Shown here: piece by piece, positions 32,528 through 39,952 of the stretch
Position numbering within the stretch: position 1 is the stretch's first letter
Layout: the number at the start of each line of letters is the position of its first letter
Assembly: GCA_041776485.1 (NCBI GenBank)
Contig: JBHBQE010000014.1
Location: 1 to 39,952 of the forward strand
DNA: 39,952 bases
Direction: 5' to 3'
Origin: JBHBQE01 sp041776485
GTDB taxonomy: Bacteria > Bacillota > Clostridia > Lachnospirales > Lachnospiraceae
Notes under the pieces: generated by a model
The model's input: the letters and a program-made list of their open reading frames with translations, nothing else
The model's database searches: none
Told to the model about the DNA's origin: nothing
Program-made: the position numbers and the translations under genes

Positions 32528-33400
32528 TTATTGGTTGAACATTCCCTGCATCCAAATGTTAGCCCTGAGTCTTCTGCCTACGGCAGGTTCTCCTGTTAAG
32601 TCCCTGGAATTTACACACAAATCAAATCTTATGCGGTTACAGCTTAAAGTCATAACCTGTATATTTTCACCGGTATAGGCGTTTTCCATGCTTCTTATAG
32701 ATGTTATTGTTCCTAAAATAGAATATTTATCGCTTTCAATTCCCTCCGGCATAAAATATGTGTTAACTATTGTAAGGATATCCTCGGATTCTGCCCTTAA
32801 ATTAGCCTTTGCATATAAATCCATTTCTCTTTTTGCAAGTTCTTCAATAGCCTCTTCATCACCGTTCCTCGCGGCAGACATAAGACTTTGTCTTTTAGAA
32901 TTAAATTCTCTTGTGCGCTTCACCTGACCTACAGTCTGTCTGATAGGAAGAACGACTGTTGCCTTGGTTGCTAATGCTGCCAATCTGATTCCCCTTAATT
33001 TATTGTTAGGACTGTTTATTTGAAGCTCTGCAGCATGAGGTACCATATCCTGCAGAAAAAAAATCAACTCCACCCCCAGATTTAACTCATCGCACATACC
33101 ATGATATCCCTCACGGTCTGAGGCTTTTATAACTTCAACTTTTTCCTTTGTGGAAAGGGCACTTCCAATTATATAAGGAAAATAATACTCCAGCCGAAAA
33201 TTCTCCTCATTACTCTGCCGTCCCCTAAATGCTATTCCTGCCCCCTTAGATACCGCAATCCTATATTCCGAATATAAATTCCCGTCACTATCCTGAGACT
33301 TGGAAATTCTGTCAGGATTTTTCAAGGCATCAAAATAAAGCTTATCCAGCTGCTCATTTGTAATCCGTTGAAAGCCAATTGCCCTAAGATATTTATGCAT
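32528..33400 (-). CDS. DUF3881 family protein
   Basis: 290 residues, soluble, no signal peptide. It begins MHKYLRAIGFQRITNEQLDKLYFDAL and has the conserved-looking blocks FRLEYYFPYIIGSALS and HGMCDELNLGVELIFFLQD. I recognise this as DUF3881, a family seen mainly in Lachnospiraceae with no known function. Its C-terminal beta-rich part (ILGTITSIRSMENAYTGENI) could be an OB-like fold. It starts at the last base of the DUF4446 gene and is the last gene of the parAB operon. Confidence 0.65.
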   Translation of the reverse strand: MHKYLRAIGFQRITNEQLDKLYFDALKNPDRISKSQDSDGNLYSEYRIAVSKGAGIAFRGRQSNEENFRLEYYFPYIIGSALSTKEKVEVIKASDREGYHGMCDELNLGVELIFFLQDMVPHAAELQINSPNNKLRGIRLAALATKATVVLPIRQTVGQVKRTREFNSKRQSLMSAARNGDEEAIEELAKREMDLYAKANLRAESEDILTIVNTYFMPEGIESDKYSILGTITSIRSMENAYTGENIQVMTLSCNRIRFDLCVNSRDLTGEPAVGRRLRANIWMQGMFNQ

Positions 33401-33900
33401 TATCTGTCTTTTCCTGATATAGCCTTTGAAAGTGCCGCCTTTTCCTCCTCTGAAAGATTAGACACTGTATTTTGGTTTATTACTTCCTTTAAATAGCTAT
33501 AACTTCCATCTCGCCCATGCATATAATTAATAATAAATCCGTTGTCCCCCTCATCTAACAGAGCTATTGCGTAACTCAGCTTGCCTCCCAATTCTTCTAA
33601 TGCATCGTATCTTACTATTCCGTACTTATCTATCGCAAAATGAAGTCTCCTGTTTATATCCTCAATATTTCGCTCATTTTTATTGTTTGAGGCTATAAGC
33701 TCATCCACCTGATCCAACCGTAGTATTAGGGTATCCTCAAGAGAGCCTGCGTCATTTCCCTCCATAAATATCTTATATTTTTTCTTCAATCCCGAAAACT
33801 TAACCATTAAGATTATTAACAGCAAAAGCAAAATTAAAAATGCCGCTCCTAAGCCTATTATAAAATAATCCGGACTTATCCCTGTATAGTATTCAATCAT
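33400..33900 (-). CDS. DUF4446 family membrane protein
   Basis: 166 residues. One N-terminal membrane helix (about 13-34, YFIIGLGAAFLILLLLLIIL), a predicted coiled-coil helix (about 50-90), then the conserved block HFAIDKYGIVRYDALEELGGKLSYAIALLD that marks DUF4446. Function unknown; it commonly follows parB in clostridia. It starts directly after the parB stop. Confidence 0.8.
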   Translation of the reverse strand: MIEYYTGISPDYFIIGLGAAFLILLLLLIILMVKFSGLKKKYKIFMEGNDAGSLEDTLILRLDQVDELIASNNKNERNIEDINRRLHFAIDKYGIVRYDALEELGGKLSYAIALLDEGDNGFIINYMHGRDGSYSYLKEVINQNTVSNLSEEEKAALSKAISGKDR

Positions 33901-34773
33901 CTATCCCTCCAGCTTTTCTATAATTTCCTCAAACTGTTCCTTTGAATAATACTCCAATTCTATACTGCCCTTATTATCATCCCTGGCAATAATTCTTACC
34001 TTTGTTCCAAGACTTGTTTTCAGTCTCTCCTCTATTTCACCGTAAACTGCCCTTAATTGCGGACTAGCCTTTTGTGTCTTATTCCTTTTGCTTCCATCTC
34101 TTTGCATGCTTCTGATTTCACGTTCCACTTCATGAACGCTCATTTTTTCATCAAAAACTCTCTCCGCAAATCTTATTTGATCCTCACCCCCGGGAATTGC
34201 CAGCATAGCTCTTGCATGACCTGTGGAAATCATTCCGCTTATAAGCATTTCCTGAACCTTCTTGTCAAGCTTAAGCAGTCTCATAGAGTTTGTGATTGCA
34301 GCTCTGCTCTTTGACACCCTCTCTGCCACCTCATCATGCTTTAACCCAAACTCATCAATCAATTGCTTAAATGCCTCCGCTTCCTCTATAGGATTTAAAT
34401 CTTCTCTTTGGATGTTATCAATTAGACCTATCTCCGCAACCTGCCTGTCGGTATAATCCTTTACAATAACGGGAAGCTCCTTAAGCCCTGCTTTTCTTGA
34501 AGCTCTCCACCTTCTCTCTCCGCCAACTATCTCATAATAGTTATCCTTTTTCCTGACAATTAAAGGCTCTATAATTCCATGAATTTTAACTGACTCAACA
34601 AGGTCATTTAATGCATCCTCATCAAAATTTTTTCTGGGCTGATTAGGGTTTGGCTCTATTTTATCAATTGGCAATAATGTAGCACCCTCTATCTTGGCTT
34701 GTGACGCTTCATCTTCAACACCGGGAATAAGCGCTCCTAAGCCCTTTCCTCCTAAACCTCTTTTCGCCGCCAT
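33901..34773 (-). CDS. parB: Chromosome partitioning protein ParB (Spo0J)
   Basis: 290 residues. The CTP-binding ParB domain (about 30-120) contains PNQPRKNFDEDALNDL and GERRWRASRKAGL; the helix-turn-helix follows with LKHDEVAERVSKSRAAITNSMRLLKL; a C-terminal dimerisation region ends the protein. ParB loads at parS and spreads as a CTP-dependent clamp, recruiting SMC and working with ParA for origin segregation. One base separates it from parA. Two parS sites lie upstream of parA. Confidence 0.96.
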   Translation of the reverse strand: MAAKRGLGGKGLGALIPGVEDEASQAKIEGATLLPIDKIEPNPNQPRKNFDEDALNDLVESVKIHGIIEPLIVRKKDNYYEIVGGERRWRASRKAGLKELPVIVKDYTDRQVAEIGLIDNIQREDLNPIEEAEAFKQLIDEFGLKHDEVAERVSKSRAAITNSMRLLKLDKKVQEMLISGMISTGHARAMLAIPGGEDQIRFAERVFDEKMSVHEVEREIRSMQRDGSKRNKTQKASPQLRAVYGEIEERLKTSLGTKVRIIARDDNKGSIELEYYSKEQFEEIIEKLEG

Positions 34774-34774
34774 A

Positions 34775-35539
34775 TTATTTATCCTTCCTTTCCGAAAGCT
34801 CCCTTGCTAATTCCTGATAGCTTAATGCTCCTGCTGATTTTGCGTCATACATATTTATCGGCAAGCCATGGGATGGAGCCTCTGCCAAACGCACGTTCCT
34901 TGGAATCACCGTATTATATACATGAGCATTTAAATTCTCTTTAACTGAATCAACTACATCTGAAGACAACTTAGTCCTGCCGTCAAACATGGTAAATACC
35001 ACACCGTTAATATTTAGCGATGGATTAAGCTTTTTGTTGACAAGATTGATTGTATGCATAAGCTGGCTGATTCCCTCCAGGGCATAGTATTCACACTGAA
35101 TGGGTACAAGGATGGAATCCGCAGTCGTCATCGCATTTATGGTAAGCATTGATAATGACGGAGGGCAGTCTATAAGAATATAGTCATACTGTGCCCTAAT
35201 ATAATCTATTTCATTTTTAAGCACATACTCCTTTTCCTTTACGTCGATAAGCTCTATCTCGGCGCCTGCCAAATTTACATCAGAAGGAATTATATATAGG
35301 TTTTTATATATATTTACGGTGCTGTCTTTTATGCTTGCGTTCCCTAAAATCAATTCATAAATTGTGGAATTTATCTTTTCTTCCTCAACACCAAATCCAC
35401 TCGTCGTATTTCCCTGAGGATCAATATCTACTACTAAAACTTTCTTGCCTAACTCTGCTAAGCAAGCTGATAAATTAATTGTTGTGGTGGTTTTGCCGAC
35501 GCCACCCTTTTGATTCGCTACGGCAATTACTTCGCCCAT
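34775..35539 (-). CDS. parA: Chromosome partitioning ATPase ParA (Soj)
   Basis: 254 residues, standard length. The deviant Walker A is KGGVGKTTTTINL, followed by VLVVDIDPQGNTTSGFG and YDYILIDCPPSLSMLT, with AEAPSHGLPI near the C-terminus. The ATP-bound dimer binds DNA nonspecifically and is cleared by ParB; Soj also controls DnaA in Bacillus. ATG follows GAAAGGAACATAC. First gene of the parA-parB-DUF4446-DUF3881 operon. Confidence 0.96.
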   Translation of the reverse strand: MGEVIAVANQKGGVGKTTTTINLSACLAELGKKVLVVDIDPQGNTTSGFGVEEEKINSTIYELILGNASIKDSTVNIYKNLYIIPSDVNLAGAEIELIDVKEKEYVLKNEIDYIRAQYDYILIDCPPSLSMLTINAMTTADSILVPIQCEYYALEGISQLMHTINLVNKKLNPSLNINGVVFTMFDGRTKLSSDVVDSVKENLNAHVYNTVIPRNVRLAEAPSHGLPINMYDAKSAGALSYQELARELSERKDK

Positions 35540-35650
35540 GTATGTTCCTTTCTATTTTCCAAACAGTGTTAAGTATATCACATTAGGAGATTTTTTCTAG
35601 GCATTTTCATTAAATTTTATTTAATTCTGATTATATTATCTATATGTAGA

Positions 35651-35666
35651 TGTTTCGCGTGAAACA
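35651..35666. other. parS: parS-like site (one mismatch)
   Basis: TGTTTCGCGTGAAACA matches the parS consensus TGTTTCACGTGAAACA at 15 of 16 positions. It is 112 bases upstream of parA. Confidence 0.85.
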
Positions 35667-35732
35667 TTTTTAAGACTTTTCTATATGTAGATTTTTATTT
35701 TGATTTTTTTCAATATAATGATACTTTGTTAT

Positions 35733-35748
35733 GGTTTCACGTGAAACA
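35733..35748. other. parS: parS site
   Basis: GGTTTCACGTGAAACA matches the parS consensus at 15 of 16 positions, with the inner 14-base palindrome perfect. It lies 67 bases beyond the first site. A 12-base repeat CTATATGTAGAT (35640-35651 and 35681-35692) sits beside the first site. Confidence 0.9.
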
Positions 35749-36077
35749 TTTTAAAACACTCCCATATCTTGTGTTATAAATATGCCACACTTCATAAAGA
35801 CAAAGTTTACCATCAAATAATAGCGTTAACAAAAGCTATCGGAACAAATTGTTATATAGACTAATTTGATATGCTACCGGAGGAAACAAGAAACCTCATC
35901 ATAAAAACATAGTAATGGGCTTTACTGCTGAAAGAATCCCGCCGTCATTCTCTTTGTAAGATTTAGGTTAAAAAGCTGTTGAAAAAGATTATTTAAAAGG
36001 AAGATAACAAATGTTATACTTATTTTTATGTAAACATGTAAACAGCTTATCGAAAAATGTAGGGCCAGGAGAATGCT
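35749..36077. other. Intergenic region between parS and traX, possible structured RNA
   Basis: No convincing gene. Stem candidates on the plus strand are CAAATT/AATTTG (35845-35868) enclosed by CGG/CCG, GAGG/CCTC (35880-35897) and AGTAA/TTACT (35911-35926). A TATACT (36015-36020) with a weak TTTAAA 17 bases upstream could be the traX promoter. I cannot match it to a known riboswitch. Confidence 0.4.
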
Positions 36078-36848
36078 TTGGATTTAAACAGAACAAATAA
36101 TAGTCAAAACAACATAAAGGGATTATCAATAAACGCCATAAAGTACATAGCGATTGCGGCAATGCTGATTGACCATATAGCCAATGCTTTTATAGAAGAA
36201 CCCTCCCATTTATATTCAATCATGACATTAATTGGAAGAATCACAGGTCCTGTTATGTTCTTTTCAGCAGTTGAAGGCTATCACCATACAAAGGATTTCA
36301 AAAAATATATATCCAGATTATTTATATTTGCTGCTATTAGCTATCTGCCATTTATGTACGCATGGAATGATACTTTCAATATTCTGAGACTAAATGTTAT
36401 TTTTACAATTTTGCTGGGGGTTTTGGCAATCCACACAAGAAGAAACATTGAAAATATCTTCCTTAAAACAGGCATTATTCTTTTATTAATTATAGCAAGT
36501 ATGCCTGCAGATTACGCGGTTTACGGCATAATTACAATGCTTGTTTTAGATTATTATTACGGCAATCGGAAAAATCAGATATTCGGGTACATTATCGTTG
36601 CCGCTTGTGCATTTGACGTGTTAGAAATACTAACCTCACCTTTTTGGAGCTTAATTTATGAAAAAACCTTTGATATAAGTTATATTGCAGATTACTATTA
36701 TATGTTAGGCTATATACTTCCAATATTTTTATTTTATTTTTATAATGGAGAACAAGGAAAAAGCAATAAATTTTCAAAATGGATATTTTATATTTTCTAT
36801 CCGCTGCATTTATCCATTATTGCAATTATAAGAATATTTCTTATATAA
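36078..36848 (+). CDS. TraX family membrane protein
   Basis: 256 residues with about eight hydrophobic segments. It begins GLSINAIKYIAIAAMLIDHIAN and contains LIGRITGPVMFFSAVEGYHHTKDFKKYISRL and YPLHLSIIAIIR at the end, the pattern of TraX proteins, named for the acetylase of F pilin and related to membrane acyltransferases. In Lachnospiraceae they occur outside conjugation systems and their substrate is unknown. The start is TTG 36078, six bases after AGGAGA. Convergent with the NTF2-like gene three bases away. Confidence 0.85.
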   Translation: MDLNRTNNSQNNIKGLSINAIKYIAIAAMLIDHIANAFIEEPSHLYSIMTLIGRITGPVMFFSAVEGYHHTKDFKKYISRLFIFAAISYLPFMYAWNDTFNILRLNVIFTILLGVLAIHTRRNIENIFLKTGIILLLIIASMPADYAVYGIITMLVLDYYYGNRKNQIFGYIIVAACAFDVLEILTSPFWSLIYEKTFDISYIADYYYMLGYILPIFLFYFYNGEQGKSNKFSKWIFYIFYPLHLSIIAIIRIFLI

Positions 36849-36851
36849 TGT

Positions 36852-37223
36852 TTAACTATTAATTGACTTTCCTATTTTCATTTCCCGTCTCCATTGAGGA
36901 GGGACTCCATCATCTGCCCAATATTCATCCATTTCAATAATCAGCCCATCTGCAAACTTTATAAAGCTAACCACATGAAAAAACACACTTTCATCAACAG
37001 GATACACCTTAACAACCGAAATAACTGTATCACCAATCTCCTCTATGCGCTCAATTTCACCCTCCCATACTCCGGGATATTCACAATTTGCTCTTACATA
37101 TTCCTGAGCTGTAAAAAGCTCATTAGTACAATGCCAGCGTATAACAGCATTTTTATGGAAATATTCGGCTAATTTATCAGGGTTTTGACTCAGTACATCT
37201 TTCCAGAATTCACCTATATCCAA
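36852..37223 (-). CDS. NTF2-like (SnoaL-like) domain protein
   Basis: 123 residues with the cone-shaped NTF2 pattern: an N-terminal helix pair (FWKDVLSQNPDKLAEYFHKNAVIRWHC in outline, residues about 5-32), a helix with FTAQEYVRANCEYPG, and antiparallel strands with VFFHVVSFIKFADGLIIEMDEYWADDG. Members are small binding or isomerase-type proteins; no function can be given. TTG 37223 is chosen because AAAGGTGA lies six bases upstream; a TTG at 37238 lies before that site. It borders the prophage remnant. Confidence 0.65.
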   Translation of the reverse strand: MDIGEFWKDVLSQNPDKLAEYFHKNAVIRWHCTNELFTAQEYVRANCEYPGVWEGEIERIEEIGDTVISVVKVYPVDESVFFHVVSFIKFADGLIIEMDEYWADDGVPPQWRREMKIGKSINS

Positions 37224-37425
37224 TTTATCACCTTTCAAATTTCAATAAAGCTCTATATCATATAACAGTATATACCAGACCCTGTCCTACCAATTGTATT
37301 ACAATAATATTCATAATACAAATATGTTTTAATCAAACAATATCCAGTTGAATATAAGTGTATAGAAAAACTAACTGTAGCAAATTCAAAAAATAATAAA
37401 GAAATGCTCTATCTTTAAAGTCTTA

Positions 37426-37489
37426 ATACCTATAATGCTTAACAAATATATTGAAAAAATTATTCATAAAAATCTATATTTATAGGTAT
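37426..37489. repeat. Ten-base inverted repeat at the edge of the prophage remnant
   Basis: ATACCTATAA (37426-37435) and TTATAGGTAT (37480-37489). The right copy includes the stop of the truncated terminase. The 240 bases from 37239 to 37479 hold no gene and are very AT-rich. Confidence 0.5.
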
Positions 37490-37872
37490 CCAACATCAAC
37501 TGTTGTTGATGTGACCTTTAGAGGATCATCTAGCCCTCTAAAATATATTTTTTGTCCTGTTGGCTTGTATGTAATTTCAAGGGGTGATTCCTTGAAATAA
37601 AAAAAGCGGTCTACTCCTAACCGCTTTGCTGCCCATTTTAGCTCTGTAAAGCACGAATCCTTGATTGTCCTATATGTTTTCCTTATAACAAGCAAATTAG
37701 CCACCGGGTACTTAATCAGGTTAGTTATATACCAAAGAACGGTTGTCTTTGACTTTTTAGAGGCTCTTGACCCCTTTACTATCCTATATCTGCCCTTAAA
37801 ATTCCAAAATTGGTATCCCTTGCCTACAACCTCAGGCAGGCTTATTACTTGCTTTCCATTTGTTTTATCCAT
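37480..37872 (-). pseudogene. terL: Phage terminase large subunit, N-terminal fragment
   Basis: 130 residues of a PBSX-type large terminase that should be about 400 or more. Present are VVGKGYQFWNFKGRYRIVKGSRASKKSKTT, whose KGSRASKKSKTT is the Walker A region, LLVIRKTYRTIKDS and IYFRGLDDPLKVTS. The frame stops at VDVGYL, before the Walker B region and the nuclease domain, so packaging function is lost. The best Shine-Dalgarno (GGAGG) is spaced for an out-of-frame ATG; the in-frame ATG 37872 is further away. It follows the small terminase gene by ten bases. Confidence 0.8.
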
Positions 37873-37882
37873 ACTTCATTTT

Positions 37883-38386
37883 TTAATCCTCCAATCCGTC
37901 CTCCCCGGCTATTACAACAGGTAAATCTATATTCATGTTTATTTTGTCACTAAACATTCCTAAGTGCTTGCCTAAAAGCTCAAGGGCTTGTTTTTTATCA
38001 TAGAGCCTAACCTCGCATTCAGTGACATTGCCTTTTACTTTACTGTCGCTAATTGTCTTAACCTTAATTGACTGAATACAGGCTGTATCATCATCACTGA
38101 CACCCTCTCTTACCATTCCCGTCTTTGAATCAATAATATCTTTAGCATTTGCAAAAGCTATCTTTGCAAGCTCGTTTACAACCCTATCCTGGTTTATTCC
38201 CGTTCTTCTGCTTCTTGCCGCAAGAGCCTTATCAACCCCCGCTTGAATGTAAGGTTTTGTCAATAGCTCCGATGCTATCTCTCTTGCACAATTAACAGAA
38301 TAGCCCGCCCTTATCGCCGCTTGAGTTGCATTTACATTTAAGTCTATCAGATATTCTTCCACAAACATTTTTTGTTTTTTTGTCAT
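37883..38386 (-). CDS. terS: Phage terminase small subunit
   Basis: 167 residues of the Terminase_2 family. The N-terminal helix-turn-helix is clear: MTKKQKMFVEEYLIDLNVNATQAAIRAGYS, then ASELLTKPYIQAGVDKALAAR. The C-terminal part has AKDIIDSKTGMVREGVSDDD and a coiled segment KKQALELLGKHLGMF. It recognises phage DNA for packaging by the large subunit, which is broken here. ATG 38386 follows GAGGGTTTGAAAT. Confidence 0.88.
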   Translation of the reverse strand: MTKKQKMFVEEYLIDLNVNATQAAIRAGYSVNCAREIASELLTKPYIQAGVDKALAARSRRTGINQDRVVNELAKIAFANAKDIIDSKTGMVREGVSDDDTACIQSIKVKTISDSKVKGNVTECEVRLYDKKQALELLGKHLGMFSDKINMNIDLPVVIAGEDGLED

Positions 38387-38487
38387 ATTTCAAACCCTCA
38401 TAAATTTGTCAATTTATTATTTAATCAAATAATATAAGACTTGCAAGTAGGATATTAGGGTGGCATCCCTGCAAGCCTTATAAACCA

Positions 38488-38529
38488 AATGGGCTAGGCA
38501 ATACTTTAACAGTTATCACCTAACCCATT
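38488..38529 (-). terminator. Hairpin between hicB and the terminase genes
   Basis: AATGGG-c-TAGG (38488-38498) pairs with CCTA-a-CCCATT (38519-38529). On the minus strand TTTGGTTTAT follows, a modest T-rich tail; it probably separates the hicAB transcript from terS. The nearby 38554-38577 has a direct repeat GGACAT. Confidence 0.5.
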
Positions 38530-38602
38530 TTTACGGTACTATATTATCACAAAAAAACCGGACATAACAGGACATGTTTTGTATTCTTATGTATTTTTAA
38601 TC

Positions 38603-39010
38603 CTAGCTTTGCCTGCTTCCTAAGTGTAATTTACTTAACAATGCCTCCTCAAGTAATCTTGAAAAATTTATTTGCTCGTCTTCGGCTTTTTCATTTAGCC
38701 AAGATGGAATAGTCAGCGTTTTCTTAACCTTTTTATTTTCATTTCGCTTTCGATAATCCAAGAAATCAACATCCACATAAAGCACCATGTCATCATCAGC
38801 GAGTTCAAATGTATAGGTATTTGTATCGGGTTCCGGGATTTTTTTTCCCATGTCCTCCATGGTTATCCCCATAAGTCCGATTACATCTCTTGCCATATAC
38901 ATAGCTTCTGCTATATCTTCTCCCTGTGTATGACATTCAAAGTCAGGTACTGTAACTAAATACCCGCCTCCATCGTCTTTACTTAAAATAATTTTATATG
39001 CAGTTCTCAT
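38603..39010 (-). CDS. hicB: HicB family antitoxin
   Basis: 135 residues. The N-terminal HicB fold (about 1-75) reads MRTAYKIILSKDDGGGYLVTVPDFECHTQGEDIAEAMYMARDVIG in outline, a partially degraded RNase H-like fold that blocks the toxin. The C-terminal segment KKTLTIPSWLNEKAEDEQINFSRLLEEALLSKL is a ribbon-helix-helix DNA-binding domain, so it also represses the operon. ATG follows GGAGGATTAGAAA. It lies 49 bases after hicA. Confidence 0.92.
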   Translation of the reverse strand: MRTAYKIILSKDDGGGYLVTVPDFECHTQGEDIAEAMYMARDVIGLMGITMEDMGKKIPEPDTNTYTFELADDDMVLYVDVDFLDYRKRNENKKVKKTLTIPSWLNEKAEDEQINFSRLLEEALLSKLHLGSRQS

Positions 39011-39059
39011 TTTCTAATCCTCCGCTTGTCTATAAGTTATTTTTCTTAGGATTAGGGGG

Positions 39060-39230
39060 CTATAGTTCCCTTTTCCTAATTATAGCTTTTGCTAAATTTT
39101 CTTTTATTTCCCTATGCCTTGGTATAGGTTCTATTTCCTTACCGTTGGTATATATATCATGATTAGCCCCGCTCCTTAACAAATACCACCCTTTGTTTTC
39201 CAGCTTTTTTATTAAGTCTTTTCGCTTCAT
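39060..39230 (-). CDS. hicA: HicA family mRNA interferase toxin
   Basis: 56 residues, typical HicA. It begins MKRKDLIKKLENKGWYLLRSGANHDIY; the catalytic histidine is in GANHD. The later IPRHREIKENLAKAIIRK completes the dsRBD-like fold. HicA cleaves mRNA and is neutralised by HicB. ATG 39230 follows CAGGGAGGAAAGCA; an ATG at 39248 would start before that site. Here the toxin gene comes first. Confidence 0.92.
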   Translation of the reverse strand: MKRKDLIKKLENKGWYLLRSGANHDIYTNGKEIEPIPRHREIKENLAKAIIRKREL

Positions 39231-39253
39231 TGCTTTCCTCCCTGACAAATTTT

Positions 39254-39282
39254 ATTATACGTGTATCATACGTATTTGTCAA
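39254..39282 (-). promoter_or_regulatory. Consensus promoter of hicAB with embedded operator
   Basis: Minus strand -35 TTGACA (39282-39277), 17-base spacer, -10 TATAAT (39259-39254), a perfect sigma-A promoter. ATACGT (39257-39262) and ACGTAT (39270-39275) form an inverted repeat within the spacer, a likely HicB site. Confidence 0.85.
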
Positions 39283-39302
39283 GGTTTTTATGTATTTTTT
39301 TT

Positions 39303-39733
39303 TTAATAATGCTCCGCTACCACTAAAGCCTCTCTGTGCAACCTCCGGATATGCCTTTCAGAATAACCGAGCATATCCGCTATGGCTTCAAAGGTCATAG
39401 GCTTACCGTCATCTGTCTTACACAGTAATATAACTGTAAAACGGCTTGATGCTCTTTTTTAGGGAACGCAAATATTATATCTTGAGCCTTATTTATGCGC
39501 TCTAAAAGCTCAATCTTTTTAGCTTCAATTTTGAGATTAAGCTCAATGTATTTAAGCTGTAACTCCTCTTGTTTGTTGACAAGAGATGTTTGTATCTTTA
39601 TATCGCTCAAAGGTTTGTTAGTCTTTGTAAGCTGCGTAAAAATCTGCTCTGATAGCATTTGCATGTTCTGCAGACTATTTTGTGTTTTTCGGATAGATTT
39701 AAAAAATGCCTTTATTTTTTTAATTTTAGTCAT
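39303..39733 (-). pseudogene. DUF1492/ArpU-like phage late regulator, frameshifted
   Basis: The frame from ATG 39733 (after AAAGGATTACAAG) encodes a helical protein up to HQAVLQLYYC and then stops early at VRQMTVSL. The -1/+2 frame continues in register: KTDDGKPMTFEAIADMLGYS, then ERHIRRLHREALVVAEHY and a TAA at 39305-39303. The joined protein would have about 142 residues with a sigma-region-4-like helix-turn-helix at the C-terminus, as in DUF1492 proteins that sit near terminase genes in Gram-positive phages. The break lies at TGTGT, consistent with duplication of a GT pair. Confidence 0.75.
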
Positions 39734-39763
39734 CTTGTAATCCTTTAATTTTAGCTATTTTTT

Positions 39764-39952
39764 TTATGAACCATTTAGCCCCATCTGAGGTGGTCTGTAA
39801 AGAAAAGGTGAACCTCTCAGAGTTATTGTTTTCTCAGGGTCGATTTTTAAGGGTGCATTGCCCTCAATATCGCAATATTTGCTTTTATTTTCAGTTGTGC
39901 CGCCCCCACTATCGTCATAGTTACCATTAAGGATTTTGGCTATATTGTCAGG
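39764..39952 (-). CDS. C-terminal end of an unidentified phage protein (truncated by window edge)
   Basis: The minus-strand frame is open from the window end to a TAA at 39766-39764, giving 62 visible residues starting PDNIAKILNGNYDD and ending YRPPQMGLNGS. It contains a Gly-rich turn (DDSGGGTTEN). It ends 31 bases before the start of the DUF1492-like gene. No family recognised. Confidence 0.45.
   Translation of the reverse strand, partial: PDNIAKILNGNYDDSGGGTTENKSKYCDIEGNAPLKIDPEKTITLRGSPFLYRPPQMGLNGS

Noticed and set aside
35540..36077. Chromosome replication origin between parA and traX
   Set aside because: No cluster of DnaA boxes (TTATCCACA-like) was seen despite the parS sites and AT-rich sequence.
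37421..39952. Functional prophage
   Set aside because: The large terminase is truncated, the late regulator is frameshifted, and no integrase or structural genes are in view; only a remnant can be supported.
1..39952. CRISPR array or insertion sequence
   Set aside because: No regularly spaced direct repeats and no transposase-like frame were seen on either strand.

Overview
The window looks like a chromosomal segment of a low-GC Gram-positive anaerobe of class Clostridia, most likely family Lachnospiraceae. The support is gene order (rpsF-ssb-rpsR...gdpP-rplI-dnaB; decarboxylase-gmk-like-yaaR-holB-ricT-trmN6-rsmI; parA-parB-DUF4446-DUF3881), strong AGGAGG-type ribosome binding sites, tRNA genes without an encoded CCA, and a small 2[4Fe-4S] ferredoxin. 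The gene content and two parS sites suggest proximity to the chromosome origin, but no origin is visible.

Layout. 1-239: end of a small membrane protein. 387-5399 (+): ribosomal protein S6, SSB and S18, then after an intergenic terminator hairpin the cyclic-di-AMP phosphodiesterase GdpP, L9 and the DnaB helicase. 5419-10497 (-): a five-gene membrane-transport operon. It holds an unusual single-chain ECF module (two ATPases fused to an EcfT-like permease), an MptD-type substrate-binding membrane protein, and a two-permease ABC-2 exporter. A divergent TetR gene (10661-11236) lies across a perfect 40-bp palindrome that covers the -35 boxes of both divergent promoters. 11331-11957 (-): ferredoxin and a DUF1648 membrane protein. 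12162-19328 (-): a tightly overlapping housekeeping operon (rsmI, trmN6, ricT, holB, yaaR, guanylate-kinase-like, Orn/Lys/Arg decarboxylase) whose promoter-proximal genes are an AbiEi/AbiEii-like pair. 19406-22104: an ArgR-like protein (+), a DacF-type D,D-carboxypeptidase (-) and TrmB (+).

22101-29229 (-): an Opp/Nik-type ABC transporter (binding protein, two permeases, two ATPases) downstream of a MATE transporter. The MATE gene sits behind a sigma-A promoter, a cobalamin riboswitch and an intrinsic terminator. Its 5' end is split by a frameshift at a run of eight T. 29280-32186 (-): tRNA-Lys, a lipoprotein with a metallo-beta-lactamase fold, a membrane/coiled-coil protein with repeated C-terminal LSPEEIAAMF motifs, and tRNA-Arg. 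32528-35539 (-): DUF3881, DUF4446, ParB and ParA, followed by two parS sites. 36078-37223: a TraX-family protein and an NTF2-like protein. 37480-39952 (-): a decaying prophage fragment with a truncated large terminase, a small terminase, a HicAB toxin-antitoxin pair, a frameshifted DUF1492-like late regulator and an unfinished ORF at the edge.

The three most notable items are the cobalamin-riboswitch-controlled, slippage-prone MATE gene next to an Opp/Nik operon, the TetR-governed fused-ECF plus exporter operon with its symmetric double-promoter operator, and the AbiE-like pair heading an essential housekeeping operon.
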